This document shows positions 1-5,064 of a DNA stretch of 5,064 nt, in pieces. A program made the position numbers and the translations under genes. This stretch comes from Pseudomonadota bacterium (GTDB lineage Bacteria; Pseudomonadota; Gammaproteobacteria; SZUA-229). The notes under the pieces are model-generated. The model had not been told where the DNA came from. It was given only the letters and a program-made list of their open reading frames with translations, and did not search any database. Every line of letters starts with the position of its first letter. Within the stretch, counting starts at the first letter, position 1. The stretch is from NCBI GenBank assembly GCA_030673345.1, contig DAOVJH010000141.1, forward strand, positions 1 through 5,064. Reading direction: 5' to 3'.

Positions 1-98
1 ACACCCGGTGCGATGGTGATCGTACCGGCAACGGCAGTCTTAGATAAAAACTCGCGTCTTGAATGGTTCATTTCTTCTGTCATCTTGGAATCTTTCAT
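1..98 (-). CDS. dsrO: DsrO, periplasmic Fe-S protein of the DsrMKJOP complex (5' end only)
   Basis: Only the first 32 codons are in the window; the gene runs off the low-coordinate edge. The start is the ATG at 98-96, which overlaps the dsrJ stop as TAATG and has AAGGAG about 10 bases upstream. The visible peptide has a polar N-terminus, then SRREFLSKTA (residues 13-22), a close match to the twin-arginine consensus S/T-R-R-x-F-L-K, then a mildly hydrophobic stretch AVAGTITIAPG. DsrO of known dsr operons is a Tat-exported ferredoxin-like protein with several [4Fe-4S] clusters, and it sits directly after dsrJ. The cluster-binding cysteines are outside the window, so the name rests on the Tat signal plus gene order. 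Another Tat-exported Fe-S protein is possible in principle but unlikely here. Confidence 0.88.
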   Translation of the reverse strand, partial: MKDSKMTEEMNHSRREFLSKTAVAGTITIAPG

Positions 99-562
99 TA
101 CTGATTAACTCCTTTGCTTGAAACATTATGTGCAGCCAATGTTTGCTGCAGCTGATCTTTCAAAGAAGAAGTATGTGAGCTGCGTTTGATAAATTTCTGT
201 GGGCGGTCAGCATGACACTGGAAACAGTCGATCTGCACTGATGCATATTCGTGACAGCCGTTACAGAAGTGCTCATTGCTACCGACATCAGCAATTTCAC
301 CTTTTTCGTTTGGTTCTACATGACAATCGATACAGGCGGCAAGGCTGCCTGGTTCGTTGCGAACACCTTCGTGCATGGTTTCATCACGTTCATGCAAGAT
401 GTAGTTCATGTGATTTCTACGCATCTCATCTTCAGGCTGAATGCATTTTAGACTTTCATCTGAAGGTTCATGAATCGTAGGGAAGGGCGTTTCTGCCAGT
501 GCCGAATTCGACAGTAGCATGAAGCCAATCAATACCAGTAATGGTCGTAAAAATCTTGTCAT
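98..562 (-). CDS. dsrJ: DsrJ, periplasmic triheme cytochrome c of the DsrMKJOP complex
   Basis: A 154-residue protein with a Sec signal peptide: basic start (MTRFLR), hydrophobic core at about residues 7-19, and a likely cleavage after ALA at residue 23. Three c-type heme motifs follow: CIDCH (77-81), CNGCH (100-104) and CFQCH (113-117). Three hemes in a protein of about 150 residues is the DsrJ pattern. The only cysteine outside these motifs is C40. In A. vinosum DsrJ a single non-motif cysteine (Cys46) serves as the sixth ligand of one heme, giving rare His/Cys coordination, and C40 is the only candidate for that role here. Known role: periplasmic electron transfer or sulfur-substrate chemistry in the DsrMKJOP complex. 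The start has only a weak ribosome site (AGGT). The stop overlaps dsrO by one base. The upstream gap to dsrL carries a REPIN-like repeat. Confidence 0.95.
   Translation of the reverse strand: MTRFLRPLLVLIGFMLLSNSALAETPFPTIHEPSDESLKCIQPEDEMRRNHMNYILHERDETMHEGVRNEPGSLAACIDCHVEPNEKGEIADVGSNEHFCNGCHEYASVQIDCFQCHADRPQKFIKRSSHTSSLKDQLQQTLAAHNVSSKGVNQ
109..114 (-). promoter_or_regulatory. Shine-Dalgarno site for dsrO, inside the end of dsrJ
   Basis: Read on the minus strand this is AAGGAG, 10 bases before the dsrO ATG at 98-96. It lies within the last codons of dsrJ (the Lys-Gly-Val stretch before the stop). It supports the ATG at 98 over the in-frame ATGs at codons 6 and 10, and fits translational coupling of dsrJ and dsrO. 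Confidence 0.75.
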
Positions 563-611
563 TAGATTACCTGTTATTCTTAAACCTGTAATAAACAGTT
601 ATTGTTTTGTC

Positions 612-689
612 TGTAGGAGCGGAATCTTGTTCCGCGATCCCTTCCCTTTTGGTGCGGACAAAATCGCGGAACAAGATTCCGCTCCTACA
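612..689. repeat. REPIN-like element: two inverted REP sequences
   Basis: Two 27-base arms (612-638 and 663-689) are perfect inverted complements, separated by a 24-base spacer (639-662). Each arm begins TGTAGGAGCGG, the conserved head of many Pseudomonas and other gammaproteobacterial REP sequences. Each arm also holds its own short hairpin (GCGGAA, loop TCTTG, TTCCGC). An inverted pair of REPs is the structure called a REPIN, normally mobilised in trans by a RAYT (TnpA-REP) transposase encoded elsewhere. The element begins about 11 bases past the dsrL stop and ends about 49 bases before the dsrJ start, so it is transcribed within the operon. No T-run follows it on either strand, so it is not a canonical intrinsic terminator. 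A 3' mRNA-stabilising or attenuating effect is possible, but this is inference. Confidence 0.85.
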
Positions 690-700
690 AAAAGTGTTCT

Positions 701-2674
701 TTAAGCTACACCCAGCGCCATATCGATGTAACCGGTAGGGCATACATCAGAGCAGATGTGACAACCGATACATTTAGTGTAGTCAGTGTCTACGTAACGA
801 CCTAATGTCTTGCTGTCTTTCTTAACACGGAAAACTGCATCTTGAGGACAGTAGATAACACAGTTATCACACTCGAAACACATTCCACAGCTCATGCAAC
901 GACCAGCTTCAGCAACCGCTTTTTCTTCTTCAAGGCTGATCTGGCGTTCTGCCATGTGGCCTAATACTTCATCAGAAGAGGGTACGTCAGTGTCACGAAG
1001 GTTACGTGCTTCATAGTCGAAGTGACCGAGGAATAACTCATCAGATGTGATGATTTCCTGTTCAGAGCGGTCTTCGTAGTTATGGATCGCGTAGTTGTCT
1101 GAATCAGTACCACGCTGACCGTCATCTTTGTGCTCATCTGCATCGTATGAATCAACATTTAAACCAGTTTCAACTAATTTGTCAGTAAGGTCGAAGTGAT
1201 GAACGTCAACTTTAGGACGTTTCTTCATCTCAACATTGTTGAAATCATTTTCGATAGTTTCAGAAGCGATGTAAGCCTGACCAATTGCAGTTGTTAACAG
1301 GTGAGGGCGAACGATGTCACCACATACGTAGTGATTCTCTTTACCTGGTACGCGGAACAGGTTGTCAGCGTCCATCAGGTTACGACCGTTGTTGAAATCT
1401 TCAACACCCGACATATCACCGCCCTGGCCAATCGCAGCTACGATGATGTCAGCTTCGACGGTGTACTCTTTACCGCCTTCGACAGCCACTGGTGCATTGT
1501 TTTCCCAGGTAGAGTCAACAAACTTCATGCCAGTTGCACGACCGTCTGCATCACGGATGATCTCGACAGGCATCACTTCGTTCATGATCTGAACGCCTTC
1601 GATAGTCGCGTCTTCAACTTCGTGTTCAGCCGCTGTCATCTCTTCTTTCTTGAACAGCGCTGTCAATGTAACCAGGTCACAAGGAACGTTTTTAGATGAA
1701 TCATGATCAGCGTGTGAAGAGTCACCGTTAACAACTGTTTCAGGGTTTTCGCTGTAGTCAGCCAATGTACCGATACGACGTGATACTGAGACAACATCGA
1801 TAGAGGTATCACCACCACCGATACACAGTACTTTCTTACCGGTGTATTTCATTTCGCCTTTGTTGAACTGCTCGAGGAATTTAACCGCAGATACACAGTT
1901 AGGTGTCTCATCCCAGCCTTCGATTGGAACACCGCGGCCAGTCCAGCAACCTAATGCCCATAAAACAGCATCATGTTCTTTTTCTACGTCAGCAAGTTCA
2001 ACATCACGACCCACACGTGTTTCCATGCGTGTTTCGATGTTGCCCATGTCCAGGATACGCTGACATTCGTTGTCCAGAAAATCGCGAGGAGTACGGTAGC
2101 CAGGGATACCGTAACGCATCATGCCGCCAAGCTCTTTATGATCATCAAAGATTGTTGATGCGATGCCTTTACGACGTAACTGGTAAGCCGCAGCCATACC
2201 AGCAGGACCGCCACCGATGATAGCGACTTTTTTGCCAGTCATCTCAGCGCTGTTATCAAATTTGAAACCTTCTTTAAATGCAGTGTCACCGATGTATTGC
2301 TCAACGGAGTTAATACCGACAAAATCTTCAACCTGGTTACGGTTACAGCCGTCCTGACAAGGTGCAGGACAAACACGCCCCATCATTGACGGGAAAGGGT
2401 TAGCGTCAGTAGAGCGACGGAAAGCATATTCCTGCATAGAAACGCCTTCAGGAGGAAGTTCGATGCCACGAACGATATCTAGATAACCGCGAATATCTTC
2501 GCCGGATGGGCAACTGCCCTGGCATGGTGGAGTACGATGCACATAAGTTGGACACTTGTATGTTTTATCTTCGTTGAAAATTTGTTTGCCGAAGTTTTTA
2601 GTGATGTAATCACCTTCCTTAAATCTTCTGTAGTTCAACTTATTTTCTTGCATATCTTGTTTCGAAGTGGCCAT
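701..2674 (-). CDS. dsrL: DsrL, Fe-S flavoprotein NAD(P)H oxidoreductase
   Basis: A 657-residue protein, close to the roughly 650 residues of A. vinosum DsrL. The N-terminus has the cysteine-rich region of glutamate-synthase small-subunit (GltD) relatives: C41, C51, C55, C102, C106 and C110. Next comes an FAD site (GGGPAG, 154-159) and an NAD(P)H site (GGGDTS, 286-291) followed by SRR at 298-300, consistent with NADP(H) phosphate binding. A second flavin motif (AAIGQG at 414 and CGD at 451) closes the reductase part. After an acidic linker (about 505-570) lies a double ferredoxin domain: C599/C602/C605/C609 and C635/C638/C641/C645, with extra cysteines C593 and C596. The protein ends 12 residues after the last cysteine. 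Family role: cytoplasmic partner of DsrAB, passing electrons from sulfur oxidation to NAD(P)+. AGGAG seven bases upstream supports this start. Confidence 0.96.
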   Translation of the reverse strand: MATSKQDMQENKLNYRRFKEGDYITKNFGKQIFNEDKTYKCPTYVHRTPPCQGSCPSGEDIRGYLDIVRGIELPPEGVSMQEYAFRRSTDANPFPSMMGRVCPAPCQDGCNRNQVEDFVGINSVEQYIGDTAFKEGFKFDNSAEMTGKKVAIIGGGPAGMAAAYQLRRKGIASTIFDDHKELGGMMRYGIPGYRTPRDFLDNECQRILDMGNIETRMETRVGRDVELADVEKEHDAVLWALGCWTGRGVPIEGWDETPNCVSAVKFLEQFNKGEMKYTGKKVLCIGGGDTSIDVVSVSRRIGTLADYSENPETVVNGDSSHADHDSSKNVPCDLVTLTALFKKEEMTAAEHEVEDATIEGVQIMNEVMPVEIIRDADGRATGMKFVDSTWENNAPVAVEGGKEYTVEADIIVAAIGQGGDMSGVEDFNNGRNLMDADNLFRVPGKENHYVCGDIVRPHLLTTAIGQAYIASETIENDFNNVEMKKRPKVDVHHFDLTDKLVETGLNVDSYDADEHKDDGQRGTDSDNYAIHNYEDRSEQEIITSDELFLGHFDYEARNLRDTDVPSSDEVLGHMAERQISLEEEKAVAEAGRCMSCGMCFECDNCVIYCPQDAVFRVKKDSKTLGRYVDTDYTKCIGCHICSDVCPTGYIDMALGVA

Positions 2675-2681
2675 GCCAGCT

Positions 2682-2686
2682 CTCCT
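2682..2686 (-). promoter_or_regulatory. Shine-Dalgarno site for dsrL
   Basis: Read on the minus strand this is AGGAG, seven bases before the dsrL ATG at 2674-2672. It is the strongest-looking ribosome site between the genes here apart from that of dsrO, and it fixes the dsrL start. Confidence 0.75.
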
Positions 2687-2700
2687 GTTGCTTTACCAAA

Positions 2701-2740
2701 GGACAATGTCCCAGGTCTATGTCAATAATAATTGTTATTA
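2701..2740. promoter_or_regulatory. Two short palindromes upstream of dsrL, possible regulatory region
   Basis: GGACAATGTCC (2701-2711) is a perfect palindrome around one central base. TAATAATTGTTATTA (2726-2740) has perfect 6-base arms around TTG. Between them on the minus strand is TTGACA (2724-2719), a perfect -35 hexamer, but no good -10 is seen about 17 bases further on. This 92-base gap is longer and more AT-rich than the other gaps between coding sequences, apart from the one with the REPIN-like element. The sites may be a regulator-binding region or an internal promoter, or may be chance in AT-rich DNA. No specific regulator can be named. Confidence 0.25.
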
Positions 2741-2758
2741 AAATTTCGTTTTATGTAG

Positions 2759-2776
2759 GGTCGACTCTAATCGACC
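2759..2776 (-). other. Small stem-loop across the dsrK stop codon
   Basis: On the minus strand GGTCGA and TCGACC form a perfect 6-bp stem around a 6-base loop (TTAGAG) that contains the dsrK stop TAG. The following bases (CTACATAAAACG) include no T-run, so it does not look like a Rho-independent terminator. It could affect mRNA processing or the dsrK to dsrL transition. Short stems like this also arise by chance. Confidence 0.3.
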
Positions 2777-4281
2777 TGTCCTTCAAGTTTGATCGCGCTG
2801 CTCACTAACTGGTGAACACTGACGATCTGATCCATGGTCATACCGTAATAAGGCAGGACTTTAGTAAATTGAGACTTACAGATGGCACAGATAGCTGCCA
2901 TGTGCGTAACGCCATGATCCTGACTGACGTTTTTAAGTGCTTCCATACGAGGCTGAGCACCTTTGATACGTAATTCCATCAAATCGTCTGTTAACAGACC
3001 GCCACCGCCGCCGCAGCAGAATGTCTGGTCATGTATCGTGTCTTGTGCCATGTCGACGTAGTTGTTACAGACCGCCTGGATAACCTGACGAGGTGTAGTG
3101 AACTGGCTTCCAGGTGTTTCACCGATGCGTGATGCACGCGCGATGTTACATGAATCATGGAAGGTCAAAGTCATGTGATCGTTTTCTGATTTATCAATAG
3201 TCAGAAGATTACGATCCAGCGCATCCTTAGTGAATTCAAGGATATGCTGTGGAATAGGGTAGTTCTGATCGAGGAAATCCCAGGGACCAGCTAATGTATT
3301 CAGGTGATTGTATGCAACACGCCATGCATGGCCACACTCACCAAATATGATACGTCTGACGCCTAATTCTTTTGCAGCATCGCGGATACGCAGTGAAATT
3401 TCACGCATCTGCTCGTAGCTGCCGATAAACAGACCAAAGTTAGCTGCCTCTGAAGCTTTTGAACTCATGGTCCATGTCACGCCGGTCGCATGGAATACTT
3501 TCGCATAACCGATCAGACCATCGATGTGTGGTTCAGCGAAGAAATCAGCAGAAGGGGTAACCAGCAGGATCTCTGCGCCTTTCTCATCAAGCGGGAAGCG
3601 TACTTTAACTTCGGTGTCTTCTTCGACTTCTTCTTCCAGACCTTCCAGTGTATCGACCAGTGCAGGTTCAGGAAGACCCAGGTTGTTACCGATCTTGTGA
3701 ACTTTAGGGATAATCTGGTTAGAGTACTTTTGTCCCATGCCGATCATCGCCAGCATGTCACGAGCAGCCATGGTTACTTCAGCGGTATCGATACCGAAAG
3801 GGCAGAATACGGCACAGCGACGGCACTCAGAACACTGGTGAAAGTAGCTGTACATTTCTCTGATAACTTCTTCAGTCAGATCAACAGCCCCAACCAGCTT
3901 GGGGAAATATTTGCCAGCAAAAGTGAAATAACGGCGATAGACTTGACGGAGCAGATCCTGGCGTGCCACTGGCATGTTTTTAGGATCAGCAGTACCGATG
4001 AAGTAGTGACACTTGTCAGTACAGGCGCCACATTTAACACAGATGTCCATAAATACCTGTAGAGAACGGTATTTACTTAATTTCTCTTCCATCAACTCAA
4101 GAAACTTTTCTTTCCAGCCTTCGATTAATTGGCCGGGTTCTTCAGGACTTGGGAAACCCATGTCAGACTGGAACTCTTCAGCGGCAACAAAAGGTGAACT
4201 GTGCGCCATCGCACCTTCCATAATCGAAGGAATGATGGGGAATTCGTGCGTTTCTGGTATTTCGTATTCAACCTTAGCCAT
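2767..4281 (-). CDS. dsrK: DsrK, HdrD-like Fe-S catalytic subunit of the DsrMKJOP complex
   Basis: A 504-residue protein without a signal peptide or membrane helix, expected on the cytoplasmic face bound to DsrM. Two classical [4Fe-4S] motifs lie near the N-terminus: C81/C84/C87/C91 and C150/C153/C156/C160 followed by Pro. The C-terminal half has the cysteine-rich (CCG) features of heterodisulfide reductase HdrB/HdrD: GECGH (314-318), HDSC with C378, CCGGGGG (422-428) and CAIC (465-468). In HdrD-type proteins such cysteines bind the special Fe-S centre that performs disulfide chemistry. In Dsr systems the presumed substrate is the DsrC thiol, disulfide or trisulfide. An acidic patch (214-224) lies between the halves. 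The ATG at 4281-4279 follows the dsrM stop by 17 bases and has only a modest purine-rich ribosome site (TGGAAAA). No key cysteine is missing. Confidence 0.96.
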   Translation of the reverse strand: MAKVEYEIPETHEFPIIPSIMEGAMAHSSPFVAAEEFQSDMGFPSPEEPGQLIEGWKEKFLELMEEKLSKYRSLQVFMDICVKCGACTDKCHYFIGTADPKNMPVARQDLLRQVYRRYFTFAGKYFPKLVGAVDLTEEVIREMYSYFHQCSECRRCAVFCPFGIDTAEVTMAARDMLAMIGMGQKYSNQIIPKVHKIGNNLGLPEPALVDTLEGLEEEVEEDTEVKVRFPLDEKGAEILLVTPSADFFAEPHIDGLIGYAKVFHATGVTWTMSSKASEAANFGLFIGSYEQMREISLRIRDAAKELGVRRIIFGECGHAWRVAYNHLNTLAGPWDFLDQNYPIPQHILEFTKDALDRNLLTIDKSENDHMTLTFHDSCNIARASRIGETPGSQFTTPRQVIQAVCNNYVDMAQDTIHDQTFCCGGGGGLLTDDLMELRIKGAQPRMEALKNVSQDHGVTHMAAICAICKSQFTKVLPYYGMTMDQIVSVHQLVSSAIKLEGQVD

Positions 4282-4298
4282 TATTATATTTTCCAGTC

Positions 4299-5060
4299 TT
4301 ATGCGTTACGGCCATCTTTGGCTTCAATTTCAGCGCCCCATGGAGACAGGTGACGCTTCTCACGTGGATTATCAATCTGATAACGCGTTGGCGCCATAAA
4401 CAGGCCCGGTGCGTGTAACAGTTTGCTGATAGGGAAGATAAATGCCAAAAACAGAACCATTGTCAGGTGTGCTAATAAAACAGTATCCGTTGGTAGATTC
4501 TGCCAGTCAAAAAAGAACAGGCCCATGATGAAGCCTTTAAGCTGAACGATGTCTGTATGAGCGACATAAGCCATCATTAATCCAGTACCGGCAATACCTA
4601 AAATCAATAACAGCATTAAATAGTCAGATATTGATGAGATATAACGCACACGGTCGACGAAGATGCGACGTGCTAATAAACCACCCAGGCCGATGATCAT
4701 AGCGAAACCAGCATAGTGACCAAAGCTCTGAACAACCATGTTGTTCACTAGAGGCCAGATAAATGAATCAGGTGAGATCACATAACGCAGGTGACGGAAA
4801 AATGCGAGTAGCAGGGATGCGTGAAACATGAAGCTGAATATCCAGGTCCATTTAGTTGCACGGAACAGGCTGTTAAACAGTACGACTTCTGTGAAGAAGC
4901 GGTAGACAACACCTGTTTTTGTTAATGGTGCAGGGGTAACCGCAATCTTCAAAGGCGCAGGAACACGCTTGTATTGCAATATCTTGTTTGTGATGCCAGC
5001 TACTAATGTGATCATTGCCACATAAAAAAGTATGACGTACAAAATACTAAGTGCGCTCAT
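4299..5060 (-). CDS. dsrM: DsrM, NarI-like membrane cytochrome b subunit of the DsrMKJOP complex
   Basis: A 253-residue integral membrane protein with about five hydrophobic segments: roughly 4-24, 72-95, 113-133, 147-168 and 193-212. Four histidines fit the diheme b ligands of nitrate reductase NarI: H80 and H90 are ten apart, and H198 and H216 are eighteen apart, the same spacings as NarI H56/H66 and H187/H205. Family role: electron transfer across the membrane between the quinone pool or periplasmic subunits and DsrK, its partner encoded directly downstream. The C-terminal tail (about 223-253) is polar. Only four bases precede the ATG in the window, so its ribosome site cannot be seen and a slightly earlier start cannot be excluded. 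The hydrophobic start at residue 4 fits this ATG. By synteny dsrC would be expected just upstream, outside the window. Confidence 0.94.
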   Translation of the reverse strand: MSALSILYVILFYVAMITLVAGITNKILQYKRVPAPLKIAVTPAPLTKTGVVYRFFTEVVLFNSLFRATKWTWIFSFMFHASLLLAFFRHLRYVISPDSFIWPLVNNMVVQSFGHYAGFAMIIGLGGLLARRIFVDRVRYISSISDYLMLLLILGIAGTGLMMAYVAHTDIVQLKGFIMGLFFFDWQNLPTDTVLLAHLTMVLFLAFIFPISKLLHAPGLFMAPTRYQIDNPREKRHLSPWGAEIEAKDGRNA

Positions 5061-5064
5061 TGAA

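Noticed and set aside
199..480. Plus-strand open frames opposite dsrJ
   Set aside because: The minus strand encodes a signal peptide and three CxxCH motifs; the plus-strand products show nothing recognisable.
586..598. CTGT-AATAA-ACAG inverted repeat upstream of dsrJ
   Set aside because: Arms of only four bases in AT-rich sequence are expected by chance.
612..689. Rho-independent terminator between dsrL and dsrJ
   Set aside because: The stem is long enough, but neither strand has a T-run after it. The arm sequence and nested hairpins match a REP pair better.
1301..1699. 132-codon open frame on the plus strand, antisense to dsrL
   Set aside because: It falls within dsrL, has no recognisable motif and no convincing ribosome site, so it is an antisense shadow.
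2726..2740. Fur-type operator upstream of dsrL
   Set aside because: The AT-rich inverted repeat only loosely resembles a Fur box, and it lies inside an operon without other evidence. It is kept only as an unnamed palindrome.
3490..4062. 190-codon open frame on the plus strand, antisense to dsrK
   Set aside because: It lies wholly inside dsrK, whose cofactor motifs are intact. The translation shows no recognisable domain, and the frame is a shadow of dsrK codon use.
4013..4399. 128-codon plus-strand open frame spanning the dsrK-dsrM junction
   Set aside because: It is antisense to two well-supported genes and its product is low-complexity with no family features.

Overview
The window is an interior piece of a dsr (dissimilatory sulfite reductase) operon. 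All genes lie on the minus strand, so transcription runs from high to low coordinates: dsrM (4299-5060), dsrK (2767-4281), dsrL (701-2674), dsrJ (98-562) and the first 32 codons of dsrO (1-98). This M-K-L-J-O order is that of the dsrABEFHCMKLJOPNRS cluster of Allochromatium vinosum. The presence of dsrL together with dsrJ points to a sulfur-oxidising bacterium that runs the Dsr pathway in reverse, most likely a gammaproteobacterium. Moderate base composition and a Pseudomonas-type REP palindrome are compatible with that. The genus cannot be fixed from this sequence, and dsrAB, dsrC and dsrP lie outside the window.

Layout by coordinate: 1-98, dsrO 5' end with a twin-arginine signal; 98-562, dsrJ, a small exported triheme cytochrome c whose stop overlaps the dsrO start (TAATG); 563-700, a 138-base gap dominated by a perfect 27-base-arm inverted repeat that looks like a REPIN; 701-2674, dsrL, an Fe-S flavoprotein NAD(P)H oxidoreductase; 2675-2766, a 92-base gap with a good ribosome binding site and three short palindromes; 2767-4281, dsrK, an HdrD-like Fe-S protein; 4282-4298, a 17-base gap; 4299-5060, dsrM, a NarI-like membrane cytochrome b.

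How they work together (family knowledge): DsrM, DsrK, DsrJ, DsrO and DsrP form a transmembrane complex. DsrK faces the cytoplasm and handles the thiol/disulfide (trisulfide) state of DsrC. DsrM carries electrons through the membrane by two b hemes. DsrJ and DsrO sit on the periplasmic side, exported by Sec and Tat respectively. DsrL is cytoplasmic and takes electrons from DsrAB-catalysed sulfur oxidation to NAD(P)+.

The genes themselves are a known system, and every coding sequence looks intact with its expected cofactor ligands. The least ordinary sequence is non-coding: the REPIN-like element between dsrL and dsrJ, and the palindrome-rich AT-rich gap between dsrK and dsrL.
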